This document shows, in pieces, positions 34,967 through 46,221 of a stretch of DNA of 62,640 bases. A model generated the notes under the pieces. That model made no database searches. It was given only the letters and a program-made list of their open reading frames with translations, and had not been told where the DNA came from. Positions within the stretch are counted from its first letter, which is position 1; each line of letters opens with the position of its first letter. A program made the translations under genes and the position numbers. This DNA comes from Gracilariopsis chorda (taxonomy: Eukaryota; Rhodophyta; Florideophyceae; Gracilariales; Gracilariaceae): the NCBI GenBank assembly GCA_003194525.1, contig NBIV01000326.1, positions 1 to 62,640 on the forward strand, given 5' to 3'.

Positions 34967-36847
34967 AACTGGTCGATACCAATCACGCGGGAATTCGGTC
35001 ATATGTACTTAGAATGGGACTTCTCTGGGGTTCTCTCCACAAAGAGTGAACTCCAAAAAATGCATATGCACTTTTACCATCCAAGGGCAAACAAGCTTTT
35101 CAACTTGATCTCCCGAGCAAACCCAGAAAACGCCACGGTTGAGACCAGGAAACTCATGGAGCAGATCTCAAAATCATGTGCCACGTGCCAACGTTTTACA
35201 ACCCGGCCACAGTCCTTGGAAGTATCCATTCCAGGCAAAATAATATTCAACAGTGAAATTGCTTTGGATCTTATTTTCTTGGACAAAATGCCAGTTCTAC
35301 ACGTTGTAGACACACAAACGCACTGCAGCTCTGCAGTATTCCTCAGGAGTCAGACCACTAAAGCAATGTGGTACGCATTTATCGGTTGTTGGGCCCCATT
35401 ATACACCGGCTATCCAGACAAGATGAGACTGGATAAAGCTAAACAATTCACATCCGCTCGATGGAAAGAACTGACAAGCATGGCTGGAATCACCTTACAG
35501 TTCTCAGGCGTTGAAAGTCATAATTCCCTTGGAACCGGTGAACGGTACCATAAACCCTTACGTCCTATCTACGAAAAGATTCGATACAGCGAGCCTGATG
35601 TCCCCATCGCCTTAACCCTTCGACTTGCTATCAAGGCTATGAACGATACTATGAACCGCGAAGAACTAGTACCTTCGCTACTCGTATTTGGAGTTCTTCC
35701 CCGCTTCTTGCCCTTTAGCACAGAACTTCCAAATCATGAAGAGCCAATGAGAGCTCTTCAAATTGCGCGCACTGAGATGGAAACCATCACTTCGGAGCTT
35801 CGTTTGCGCCGTGCAATCGTCGCTCGCATTCTATCTACCGCATCGACAAACTTGAAGATTGGACGAAAAGTTCTTGTTTATCGGGAGGACTTGAAGCCAA
35901 TAAAGTGGACTGGACCCTTCAGAATTGGGAAAATTGATGACAAGCAGGTCTTCATTAACTGCAATGGAGAAACAGTCCAACATTCTATTGCGCAAGTCAA
36001 ACCCTTCCATCATGACGAACTCATGAACAATCTTCATACTTGTCTCCAACCAATACTCCCTGTTGATTTTGAACTCTATGATGTTCAAATCACTGAAGTG
36101 TTAGGTCCTTCCGATCACCGTCGGAACCTACCAGCATTCAGTGAAGCTAAACGAAAAGAGCTGGCAGGATTAATATCGCGCGAAACGTGGAAAGTCATTA
36201 GACAAGACGAAGTGTCAGAAGACGCCAATATTCTCACTGGAAGATTTGTGCTCGCCATCAAAAACCCAGAAACTGATGAAGAAATATTCAAAGCCAGATT
36301 TGTCGCCCAAGGGCACAAAGATCCAGAAAAAGCTCTTCTTGTACACAATTCACCTAATCTAAGACAATAATCAACACGAATTCTCGCTACCATTGCCGCT
36401 ATTCTTGGATATAGAGTATGGAACACAGATGTTCGCCAAGAATATTTACAATCCGCACAGAAACTCATGCGTAAAGTATACTTGATGCCTCCAAAAGAAT
36501 TGGACCTTCCAGCAGACATGTTGTTGGAACTTCTCCGCCCTCTTTATGGACTCTCAGACTCTGGAGACTATTGGTACAGAACAATAACAACTCATTTGAA
36601 AGAAGACCTAGGATTGAAACCGACAAAAGGAGATTTGTCACTATTTATGAAACACGAAAAGTCAAAGCTAACTGGCTTAACGGGTGTTTACGTAGATGAA
36701 CTTCTTCAATGCGGAACCGATCAATTCCTGCAACAGGGAACCCTCACGATTCAGAAATTTGAATCAATAGACTGGGAAATGGATTCCCCTTTATTTGCAG
36801 GCGTAATAATACGCACAACCAGTAATGGATTTTCACTAAGTCGGGGA
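34967..36847 (+). pseudogene. Copia-1 integrase and reverse transcriptase (broken)
   Basis: A continuous frame with one TAA at 36368-36370. Integrase: HHCC zinc motif (HMHFYHPRANKLF, CATCQRF), then DDE core residues in IALDLIFLDKM, MRLDKAKQFTSARW and GTGERYHKPL. The reverse transcriptase begins near LTGRFVLAIKNPETDEE and AYLxS-like VRQEYLQSAQ, includes LRPLYGLSDSGDYWY, and ends after the active site YVDE. The normal YVDD has lost its second Asp, a catalytic residue. Homology ends at an inserted LTR fragment. Confidence 0.85.
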
Positions 36848-37399
36848 TGCCGTCGCACCAGTAAACCTTCCCCAACAAGTGACCCCAACCTGGGGAATTG
36901 GCTCTAGACCTCACCCCCTTGGCGTGTTCTCTACTCCTCTTTGAAGGGAAGCACCGTCGCATACGGGAAGTCTAACCCCCTTGCCTATCTAAAGGACCCG
37001 AGTATTCGGACTGTTATTCCAGCTGTTTTGGTGTTCGCCTTGTACAAGGTTTATTTACCGGCACTGCCGTTAGTCTTCGTCACGACACTCGTGACTCAGC
37101 TCTCCTTTCCTTTTTCCCTGTTCAGAGTGGCTTTCCCGCTACCCACGGCTCGTGTTCGCGCGTACCACGAACGTGGAAACCTCACCTCGCTAGAGGACGA
37201 CCACCCCCATACATCACTCCTGCGGATACCCGATTCTTGCCTCAACCTCCCTGCGCAAGTTGCGACGAGTGGCCTCGGCCTTACAACCTGACATAGTCGT
37301 GCCACTCCTGGGAGGGCTTTACCCAACTGGGCTCAACTCTAACGAGGAAAGATCCCGAACGTCTTTCGATGCACTCCCGCTTCCGAGCATTGCACTACA
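36848..37399 (-). repeat. Diverged partial Gypsy-1-family LTR
   Basis: On the minus strand it starts TGTAGTGCAATGC (at 37399) and follows the Gypsy-1 LTR (AAAGACGTTCGGGATC, CCCAGTTGGG, GGTTGGGGTC) to about position 560 of 804, ending at GCGACGGCA. The last quarter of the LTR is absent and I see no target duplication. The Copia-1 sequence between RT and the end of RNase H is missing at this point. Confidence 0.8.
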
Positions 37400-37736
37400 A
37401 TTCGATATAGCTTATGTTATCAAACATGACTTAGAGTCAATAATTGGAAAACAAATTCTAGTCAAAATGCTTACTGACTCAAAAAGTTTATTCGCCGTAA
37501 TAACAAAAAGCTCATCGATATCTGAAAAGCGACTAATGATCGACATTTCTGCAGTTCGTGAAGCCTACTCGAAGCACGAAATTTCTGATGTTGGGTATAT
37601 CCCTTTCGCCAACAATCCCACCGATTGTTTTACCAAAGTTAAGAACTTTGATGCTTTGAACCAAATATTAAGTACTTCCAAATGCGTCTTAGATATTGAT
37701 CAACTAGTTATACGTCATTTTATGCGACAATTGTAA
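37400..37736 (+). pseudogene. Copia-1 RNase H, C-terminal part
   Basis: 112 codons ending at 37736: VKMLTDSKSLFAVITK, EKRLMIDISAVREAY and SDVGYIPFANNPTDCFTK correspond to the last third of Ty1/copia RNase H, with the Asp of LTDSKS. The N-terminal part with the other active-site residues is missing. Confidence 0.8.
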
Positions 37737-37743
37737 GCCATAC

Positions 37744-37760
37744 GAAAAGAGAAGGAAATA
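37744..37760 (+). other. Copia-1 polypurine tract
   Basis: GAAAAGAGAAGGAAATA immediately before the right LTR. Confidence 0.8.
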
Positions 37761-38131
37761 TGAGGATAAAGCTCCGCTCACCGTCCTTGTCAGACGGTAC
37801 GGAAAAAGGATATGAAATGGACCATCTCACCATCCTTGGGGATGGTGAGAAAGCGTCCTGCCTTCTCACAATCCCCGAGGATGGTGTGATGGCTGCTTAC
37901 AATGCCGCATTCATGCGAGCATGTTAGGACTCTAACTCCCAAGAAAGAAGACTAGCGTCTTTCTCTCTGAGTATAAAAGGAGCGAACAGAGCTCAGCCGT
38001 CGTCTCTCGTCTGTTCCCCAACCCATTATTATCATCAAATCTACCTCTCTAAGCAAAGGAATCATCCTTTTTGGGCCGCCTTTATCTACCACTACAGGCT
38101 GCCCCTTCTTTTTAATGTATTTTTCACGACA
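37761..38131 (+). repeat. Copia-1 3' LTR
   Basis: 371 bp, TGAGGATAAA to TTCACGACA, with TATAAAA at 37972-37978 and arms such as ACCGT/ACGGT and CACCATC/GATGGTG. Confidence 0.85.
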
Positions 38132-38426
38132 GTATGCCTCCCGATGAAATTGCAGTGTTGAAAGCATGTTGATCGGCAGTTAATTTCAATCCTTGAAATA
38201 GAATTTGAAGGTAGTTCCTCTTGTTGTATCCACTATCACCGTATATGCAATACTGCACATCAGCGCATTGCAGCGCTGTTTTCAATGGTTCGTCCATTTC
38301 GGACCAAATATACAACGTATAGTTATTTCTGCTACCTTTGACTGGCCCATACGCATGAAGAGTGATACCATGGGGTGCAGTAACCGCTTGAAACGTCAGA
38401 GCTTTTGTTGGTTTTTTCCATTTCAT
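38132..38426 (-). pseudogene. PIF/Harbinger-type transposase fragment
   Basis: About 98 codons resembling the DDE_Tnp_4 nuclease: LTFQAVTAPHGITLHAYGPV, then YCIYGDSGYNKRNYLQ with the second catalytic Asp in YGDSGY, then LTADQHAFNTAISSGG. The frame is cut by the Copia-1 right end at 38131. The DNA left of Copia-1 (21067-21135) does not continue this protein, so the two flanks are not a simple insertion site. Confidence 0.65.
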
Positions 38427-38612
38427 GCAACATTTTGGAGTCCTTCAGCATCAGGACGAGAATTTTCTCCCACAGTTTCATCAATAAATCAATTTTTTTT
38501 TGAACGAATAGGTTCTATTTAAAACTGTTGTAAACCATCAGGTGGCATGTTGGTTTATATAATTGTAATTGGCCGGTGATTAAGTGTTTGTGCTAATCTA
38601 TAAAAGAAGCTA

Positions 38613-39133
38613 CAAGTAGAAGCGGCCTTCGGCCGCGGGCGGCGCTGCGCGCCGCTGAATTGGAGTAATTTTGGGGGATCTGCAGGCCGTTTCTGCTCGT
38701 TATCGCTCGTAAACGGCCTGCAAACCAATGAGGGCTGCGGCGCTGAGAGTTAATATGGCATAGAGTTGCACTGGAGTGCACGCGCGTTGGTGATTGGCTT
38801 GCACTGCAGAGTGTATGTCGAGTACAGTAGATTGTAATTGGCTGGCACTGCCAAAATAACTGCAGTTCCAGCCACTGTGCAGCGGTCTGGGTGGCACTGC
38901 TGCAGTGCCAGCCACTTAGCAGCTGCGGCAGTTAACATGCAGCAGCAGCCAATGAGCTCTGCGCTTTGCTGCTGCTGCTGCTGCTACTGAATTTTTTGAT
39001 TGGCGGGGAGGCGTGCAAATTGCATGCACTGAAGGGGGAGTGCAAGGGGATTTTATGGCGCAACGCCTCCCGTCAATCAACAACACCCCCCTCATACATG
39101 TGTAAATCATTATAGTACGGGGTGGTGTTGAGA
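38613..39133 (-). mobile_element. Non-autonomous Helitron N1
   Basis: 521 bp on the minus strand, from TCTCAACACCACCCCGTAC (39133) to a double GC hairpin and CTTG (38616-38613), followed by T. It has no coding capacity. The 5' end equals that of H3 and the 3' end matches all family members. CAG/CTG triplets occur inside. Confidence 0.9.
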
Positions 39134-39594
39134 CAAGTGGAAACGGCCTTCGGCCGTGGGCTGCGCTGCCCGCCGCGTTGTTTTTGTAGCTTTGTGTATT
39201 TAGTAGCGTTCGGAGGTTCTTCGAGCACTTTGCTCGCTTGCGCTCGCAATAGTGCTCGTAGAACCATGGGGCGCCGCGGCGCCTAGAGTATGTGGAGCCG
39301 TATGGATTTGTGTTTAGGTGCCTAAATTGACTGCAGTGCCATCCAATGATGAGAAAGCAAGACACGTTGCTTTGTGTAACTGGATGGCACTGCAGCCATT
39401 ATGGAAGTGCCAGCCAGTAAGCAGGAAGCTTTGCTGCTGCTGCTGCTGGATGTTTTAAATGGCAGGGAGGCGTTGCGCCAAATGGGCGTTTTGCATGCGC
39501 AAACGGGGGCGTGCAAGACGAATTTGTGGCGCAACGCCTCCATTCAGTCAAGAACCCCCCCCTCATACAGGAACAAATACTTATAATGGAGAGA
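39134..39594 (-). mobile_element. Non-autonomous Helitron N2
   Basis: 461 bp on the minus strand, from TCTCTCCATTATAAG (39594) to a GC hairpin and CTTG (39137-39134). It abuts H3 and N1 with no bases between. The 5' end is of the H1 type rather than the H3 type. Confidence 0.9.
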
Positions 39595-39603
39595 CAAGAG
39601 GAA

Positions 39604-39636
39604 GCGGCCTTCGGCCGCGGACGGCGCTGCGCGCCG
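39604..39636 (-). terminator. Helitron H3 double-hairpin terminator
   Basis: Two adjacent perfect stems, GCGGCC/GGCCGC (39604-39618, 3-nt loop) and CGGCGC/GCGCCG (39622-39636, 3-nt loop), lie just inside the CTTG end. N1 has the same pair. Confidence 0.85.
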
Positions 39637-39742
39637 CGGTGGAGGAGTGATAAACAGCGGTGAGGAAAAGAAAAGGGTCGAGAAAGCGAAAGCAGAAAAG
39701 CAAGTAGTTTAATTCAATAAATGAAGAACGCAAGAAATATGA

Positions 39743-40780
39743 TTATGGCTGTGGAGGGATGCAAAACTGAATGGCTTCAGGCAGCACTGGGTTGGCGATG
39801 GCCACAGGCATGGGATGAATTGTGTGCGCATTTGCGGATGTGAGCTGCGGGTCATGCAGGAGCAGCACATGGTCGTTCCTTCGAACGCGCGACAATGCGA
39901 CATACAGCTGACCGGCGCAGAAGAAGTCGGATCGCACATCCACAACCAAGCCATCCAACGTCTTTCCCTGTCATTTGTGAACGGTAGCTGCAAACGCGAG
40001 ACGAATGGGAAACTGCCTTCGAATCATGCGAATGTCTGCGAAAGAAAACTCGAAGTCGATACGATGCAGGAGCTGTCATTCCAGTACCTGTCCGTTCTCG
40101 TCGAATCGAGCCACCTGCATCGTAAAGTGATCGACACGCACGACTACGAACAGCTTTCCGTGGACCACAGCCGGATGCAGCACGTTCCGAATGACCATAA
40201 CTGGCACACCAATCTTCAAATCCAAGTTATGAGGAGGTACACCAGTAGGTGCATACTGATATGCAAACTCGGGAACAAAGGTATTGGTGACGTCGGGATC
40301 TAAGTTTGGTACACCGTCAGGTTGTACCGTCGTAGCTGACGGAAGAGTGAAGCGTTCACCAGGAAACAGATCCAGCGCTGCCGCATTGTGTTCATCGACC
40401 AACTGATTTGTGGACGCAATGAGCATTTTGCTGAGATCCACATCCTCCTTGCGTCGTGTTGTGAGCCACTTCCACAGGAATTGGTAGGCGGTTTGCATGC
40501 CATCGGTAGATCTGAGTGGTAGTGGAGCGTTGTTGGATATTGTGTTTCGTGCAATGGAACGTAAAAGCGACGCAAATGCCGGATCATCGGCTTGGCGTAC
40601 TTGTTCCGTGAGGTACAGCACTTGAACCGAGCACAATGTCCACAGATCACTCTTCCACGGCAATTCGTTGAGAATGTTGTTGTACACCCGTCTCACATTT
40701 CCACTTGGCTCGGCCTCCATATACACCTGCGGCACCACTGAAAGCAGCTGGGAGTAGTCGCCGGATAGAACGATGGTCAA
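39743..40780 (-). pseudogene. Helitron H3 helicase C-terminal half (broken)
   Basis: Continues the helicase in another frame after a one-base change near 40780: TIVLSGDYSQLLSVVP, DLSKMLIASTNQL and IGVPVMVIRN. Stops interrupt at 40076-40078 (VLE*; Arg codon CGA to TGA by comparison with H2) and again in ATVHK*, where H2 reads ATVHQSQ. It resumes with LYVALSRVRRNDHVLLLHDP and ends at 39743. These are the last SF1 helicase motifs. Confidence 0.82.
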
Positions 40781-43700
40781 GCCCCCAAACGGTGGCTGGT
40801 TTCCATTCCACTGCAGCGAAGATCTTTGAGCAACGCATCCATGAGTTCGAAAAGCTTTCGTGAGAGCATGGACGCCTCATCCAAGACGAGCAGTTGTATT
40901 TCGCGTAGCAGTTCTGCACGTTGAGATCGGGGACTGTACTTTGACAAAGTGGCTGTAGTGCTGCTTGTGCTATCCCTATCAGCTACACCTAGTCGGAGCA
41001 GGCTATATAAAGTGCGGCCACCTTTGTACAACGAAGCTGCAATGCCTGTTGTAGCAGTCATCTCGGCGAGCATTCCTTCCGACTCAACGATATCACGAAG
41101 GAGGTTGAGCACGTATGTCTTTCCGGTTCCTGGGGATCCTTGCACAAAGAACACGTTTCCAGGAGTGCTTTTTCGCTCCTGCAGCGCCTGTCGTTGTTGC
41201 AATGCGGCAATGACGGTGTCAATGACTTGTATTTGGCGAGGTTTTAAGGTGGCGTACCTTGACTGCAAAGTTGACGAATTTCGCACCACTCGTGCGTCTC
41301 GAGTTGTTGTAGCTCGATTCGCCTCAGTCAATGCTGTATGATCCTGCTGTAGGTGTTGGGAGAAGAAGCTGTGAACGCGAAGGAGTCGTCCTCCGTGCCG
41401 GTCTGAGATTTCCACCACACGTCGATACATTTCGTGCTTTCGTTGCTGCTCATCTCCTGTATGTATGTCGCTACATAGTGCCTCCCAGTTTTCGACGGCC
41501 ATTTTTTCTGGGTCTGCGCCTTGTTGGTATAGTGTAACAACCAGACGTCGTAGCTCGGAGGGCGTGCTGTATATCTGCACTGCTTCTTGGAATGCAATAT
41601 CAAACTCGGATCCGTCCGCGAGCAGTCTGCTTACAATCGCAGTTTCACGATACGTTCCATACTGCTGTCCGTTGAAAGTCCTTGCGTCTTCATAAGAGCC
41701 CGAGCCGTGATTCATGAGCAGCAAGCGCAGAGCAAAGAGCTCAACTTCCGACGGTGAAACACCTCTGATCCTTGCGACGCACTGCGCGTCGTCCGTGCGC
41801 TCTACCACGTACATGGGCGGATCGCAGTCATCTGTGGGCACCTGAGTGCTGTCTGCGTCGTATTGGTTAAGCACGCGGGCTGGAAGCGTGCGATACAATC
41901 GCACTTTTTCAAAGTACGAAAGGTAGTCGAGGCTCGCGTATGCTTCGGGCCTTGCAAAGTATCTCTCCAGTGTACACGGCTGTGATGCAGAAAAGAGCTG
42001 GTTTGGACCTCTCAGCAGAAATGTGCGCTCTCCTTCCAAGTGAATGGCCAGTCGCTCTACTTTTGGTACGATGTGAACATGTCGAAACTCGAAAAGTCTC
42101 CAAGCTGCATTGACGGCGCCCACCACACGCGCTCGCATGTATGCACGAATGTCGTTCTGCACCTGTGGCTCTTGTTGCTGCTCGTTGTGTGTGCCTGTCT
42201 CATTAGCATCACTCACATTGAGCACCACCTCCTGAGCTTTGGGCTGCTTAAACGCGTACTTCATCAGATAAGCCACTGCGCCCCCTCCTTGCGTGCGTTC
42301 TACGTTGATATGAGAGCGGTAGTTCTTGGTCAGAGTTGGGTTGTACGGCACAATCTTGAGGTCTTCTTGCCTTCTTCTGCGGTAGATCACGCGATTCGTG
42401 CCTTCTTCAATGTACGTCTTGGGCACAATCATATTGCTGTCGTATCCAAACTTGCACCGCCCAGCGCGATTCCGGCAATAGGTGGAGTGGCGGTGCCTGT
42501 GCATGGAACGAATGAGGGCACGCAACGCGTCGTATTGGCCTGGAAGGGGAAGTTCTGCACGAATGAGCTCGTCGATCACATCAACGTCTTCAATCACGTC
42601 TCCTTCGAGCCACACGAGCATGTGGTGATGAGGCACATTACGCTCTTGAAACTCGAGCTTTGATGCAAGCCCCAGGCACTTCAATCCAAAGATGTGCTCC
42701 GAGTTCTTCTCCAATTCCTTCATGAAGTCGTTTGCGTACTGTTTGTACACCCTTGCAATCAGATCAGGTCGGTCAAACGGTCGAGGGCGGTTACACTGTG
42801 CCGTAAATGCGCTCCGATTGCTGGTATCCATACCAAGGCGCTGTATGTCCTCTCTCCAGATGTTCATGGTGATTGTAATGAAAAGAGAAGGCGGTCCTCT
42901 CCGCGCTACGATCGCCTGTAAATCCATGCGCTGGTTCTTCCAGTACGCTGCTGAGTTGACGGAGTCATCGGGCAGAAAGATGCGTTCCATTTGTGCGAAC
43001 TGTGATGGTGACACATGAGCTGTTTGCTGTTGTGCTTGCTGGGTCTCTTGCTCTTGTACAATACGTGCCTGTTGTTCTCTCTCCAGGAAGCGTAGTCGCA
43101 TGTCCTCAATGTTTTTGTGAGTGCGGAGCATCCACATCTGCATCGACGGTCCACTGTTGAGGAGGATGTTGCCCGAGTACAGACGTCGCTTCGCGTTCTG
43201 AGCCCAGGTGAGCTTTCGGAGCTTCAACTCGTTGACGCTGAGACCTGAGCTTTGCTGTGTGGAGTTCCTTGCATCCAGGAACAGGCCGATGTCAAACGGT
43301 TCGTGCTGATCGCCGTACGGGTAGAGAAGAGGGAAAGTGCCCTTCTCTGGAAGTTTGGATGCCGGTTTTAGAAGTCGGTACCGCACTTGCGCATTGTTTG
43401 GGGCATTCGCAGTCGCCCCTGCTCCAGCAGCAGCAGCAATAATCGTCACTGCAGCGTGCTCTTCGGTTACGGTTCCTTCTACCAAGCGCGGAACCTGAGA
43501 CTCCACTCGGTACCGGCCAGTGGGATTAGCCACGAGCGTTCTCATCATGGTTGGCCCCCCACCAGGAACATCTTCAGGGAGAGGGCCAGCACCTGCATGA
43601 GGAGTACTGACTGTAGCACTTCGGGTTTCTTCGTATCCACGTACAACTACTCCTTGTTCTGCTGCTTGCACGCTGATATCCACGGCAGTCTCCTCATTTT

Positions 43701-43881
43701 GTTGTTGTTGTTGCTGTTGCGTGCTAAGCAAGGATCGGTAACGTTCCCGCACCACGTCTGGCTTCGGCTGGATCACATCGTACAACTTGGGTACGATTTC
43801 TCTTACGTTGATGTCCTGAATGAACGCACGCAGATTGGCACGCTCATAGTGAGATGGATCCAAGGAAGGCGGACCAGTACC
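40777..43881 (-). pseudogene. Helitron H3 Rep/helicase main frame
   Basis: The longest frame in the window, 1,028 codons counting from the first methionine. A helical, Gln-rich N domain leads to the HUH motif NVPHHHMLVWL (His 412-414) and the two-tyrosine motif AYLMKYAFKQP (Tyr 532 and 536), which together make a Y2 rolling-circle nuclease. A variable region follows, then the Pif1-type helicase with Walker A GSPGTGKT (909-916) and Walker B LLVLDEAS (about 992-999). It ends where the frame is lost at 40777. Upstream it is continuous with the N-terminal region except for stops at 43882-43884 and 44209-44211. Confidence 0.9.
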
Positions 43882-45306
43882 CTACAGAAAGTTGTAGCGC
43901 GTGTTGTTTTGGTTCTGCGTTGGCACAGCGAGAGCTGCGTTGCCCTCAAGTATGAGAAAGGAGGGACCGCCTCCCGTCACATACGACATGTCCATGAACG
44001 CTTGCGTCGTAGCGAAGAGCGTATTAAAGTTGAGGAAATGGCTGTGAAGGGCTCTCAGGCTATAAAGACTGCGAACCAACTCACTGGTATGCCTTCTGCG
44101 GAACGTGACACCCCATCCTGACATTCTTTTCATTCCACAGCACACTCCATTGGTCTCTTTGCCAAGCAAAACGCATCCGCAGTACTTGCAGCTATGAATT
44201 CTCAATGTTCAGTCTGGGCACGGGCAGGAGGAGAGCGTGTGTGCATGCTCGCCGCATCTTCCGCATCGCCTTTGACCCGCAGTGGAAAGCGTCTCGAACT
44301 CGGGAACGCTTGCACGGCTGGCTGGATCATTCCAAGCTTCATCTGCCACAGTATCCCACGCATAGTACACGCGATACAGTCCTCTATCCGGATGTCCAGC
44401 ACACTGCATGATCGTTGTATCAAGCTGCTGCTGTGGATGCTGCGGCTGCTGCTGCGGTGGGTGTAAGGGAGCAGGAGTGATCTCATCCTCTTCAACTTCC
44501 ATGGGAACTGGCATCTGCTCTTCTTGTTGTTCGGCTTGTGGTAGAGCAGGTTGCTGTGGCGGCTGTGAGGGGGCGGGAGTGATCTCATTCTCTTCCACTC
44601 CCATCGGAATTGGTCTCTGTTGTTCCTCTTCAACTTGCGGCAGAGAAGGCTGCTGCGGCGGCTGTGAGGGAGCAGGATTGATCTCGCTCTCCTCCACTTC
44701 CATCGGAACGGGCATCTGTTCTTCTTCTTCAACTTGGGGCAGAGGACGCGCCTCTGTCTCCACAGTTGTATTGCCCTCATCATTGACAGCAGGCGCAGGC
44801 ATTGGTGGGAGAGATGGAGGCATAGGAGATGAAGTCGGTCGTGATGTGGGCCTGGAACGACTTGCCCCAGCTACGCACGTGGGTGCAGGAGTAGTTTCGT
44901 CCTCTTCCACGGCCGGAACAATGAGTCCTTGCACATGCGCTCTGCTCTCATTTACCGGCATCTCATCTGGAGCGGGAGAAACTGGCAATCGTCGAGGTCG
45001 TCCAGCTCCTGGCCTTGCTCCGCCTGAGTTCACCCTGGCCCCTCCCGAATTTGCTCTGGCGCCTCCAGAATTCGCCCTGGCCCCTCCCGAGTTGGCTCTG
45101 GCGCCTCCAGAATTTGCCCTTGCACCTCCTGAATTTGCCCTAACACCTCCAGAATTCGCTCTGGCACCTCCGGAATTTGCTCTGGCACCTCCGGAATTTG
45201 CTATGGCTCCTCCAGAGTTCGGTCTGGTTCCTCCAGAGTTAGGTCTGGCTCCACCAGAGTTCGGTCTGGCCCCACCAGAGTTTGGTCGTGGACCTCCTCG
45301 CGTCAT
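43882..45306 (-). pseudogene. Helitron H3 transposase N-terminal region
   Basis: Starts at ATG 45304-45306 (MTRGGPRPNSGG). It has 13 NSGG heptapeptide repeats, an AGRPRR basic motif, then acidic and proline-rich repeats, to TGA at 44209-44211. The same frame then continues (IHSCKYCGCVLLG, MSGWGVTFRRRH) to TAG at 43882-43884. Where H3 has these stops, H1 has Trp codons (TGG), so both are G-to-A nonsense changes. The Cys cluster may bind zinc; function is otherwise unknown. Confidence 0.85.
45010..45295 (-). repeat. 21-bp minisatellite encoding NSGGARP/A heptapeptides
   Basis: Thirteen coding repeats of the form N-S-G-G-(A/V/T)-(R/I)-(A/P/V) at the transposase N-terminus. H1 has only a remnant of one, so the array varies between copies. 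Confidence 0.85.
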
Positions 45307-46180
45307 TTCAAGTTACCAAAAAAAGAAAAAAACAATTCTATATTTTTAAACCGGTAAAACCTTTGCAGGAGTTCCAGAATAATTTCCAATATATCAAAAT
45401 GTTGAGTGTGAAAAACTGGTTACAGTTTGTTGCTTTGCACCCACCGGGCCTAGTCGCATGCAGCAATTAAAAAAAATTGCTGCAAGGCTTATATTTACCC
45501 GATGCAGTCGTGCGCAGCACAGGGACTCTGGACACACTCCTGTTGGATTATGACGGGTGGAGTGTGCCCAGCCGGTTTTCAAGCCGTTTGATGTTTAACC
45601 CGCGTCCGGTTATAAGGATTGGTCTGCCTTTACTCACACACCGAAGTGTGCTTTCCGGCCCCAAGAGGTACGACACGGCGGCCACCCCGGACCCTGGACA
45701 GCAAGCTGGTATTAGGTCCGGTAAACCCTCAGACTTCCTGATCGCCGTCAAACGACCAGTATACCACAGAGGAGCACCGGATCTTTCTCAGATCCGTGGT
45801 ACTTAGTGGGTTACTCTTGTGGCAACCTGCACACGAGCTGGGCCTTGCCTAGGTCCCAGGCCAGCAAACAGTGTCCAAAGTAGCAAAAGGTTACGACACT
45901 GCGCTATTAGCCAGCCTGAAATGGGATGCAAAATAGTGGTTAGGGTCAGCAAGCGAGATGCTTTTTGCACTGCGAAAGTGCAATATATATGCTCTGTGCA
46001 TTGTGCTGCACTGGCGCAGTGCAAATAGGCAGCCACGTGTCGTGCAAGCCAAGTACTGCTGAGTGGCTGACACTGAAGTCATTTACTGTAGTGCCAGCCA
46101 CTGATACTGTAGTGCCAGCCACTGGGCAGCAGCGGCAGTCAACATGCAGCAGCATGCAGCAGCAGCAAATAAGCTGTACG

Positions 46181-46189
46181 CTTTGCTGC

Positions 46190-46221
<32 letters not shown>
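46181..46221. repeat. CTG/CAG triplet tract in the Helitron 5' region
   Basis: An almost uninterrupted CTG repeat, also present in shorter form at matching places in H1 (about 2350), H2 (about 9265), N1 and N2. It therefore belongs to the family and did not arise locally. Confidence 0.75.

Larger units (their letters stand above)
21136..38131 (+). mobile_element. Copia-1, Ty1/copia-type retrotransposon split by Gypsy-2
   Basis: LTRs at 21136-21518 and 37761-38131 bracket gag (CCHC), protease, integrase and reverse transcriptase/RNase H, in that order, which is the Ty1/copia order. Gypsy-2 (24574-34961) interrupts pol. Removing it and one target copy rejoins the frame exactly (KKF then NWS). 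Stops and a deletion with an LTR insertion near the RNase H show it is dead. The flanking five bases (gggtg and gtatg) match poorly, so the outer target duplication is unproven. Confidence 0.88.

Noticed and set aside
43882..44211. Stops at Trp positions in H3 as a sign of an altered genetic code
   Set aside because: Host genes here end with normal stops and H1 has TGG at both sites, so these are ordinary G-to-A mutations.
44408..45349. 313-codon plus-strand frame across the Helitron N-terminal region
   Set aside because: It is the reverse strand of the NSGG and proline-rich repeats and stays open because of their composition.
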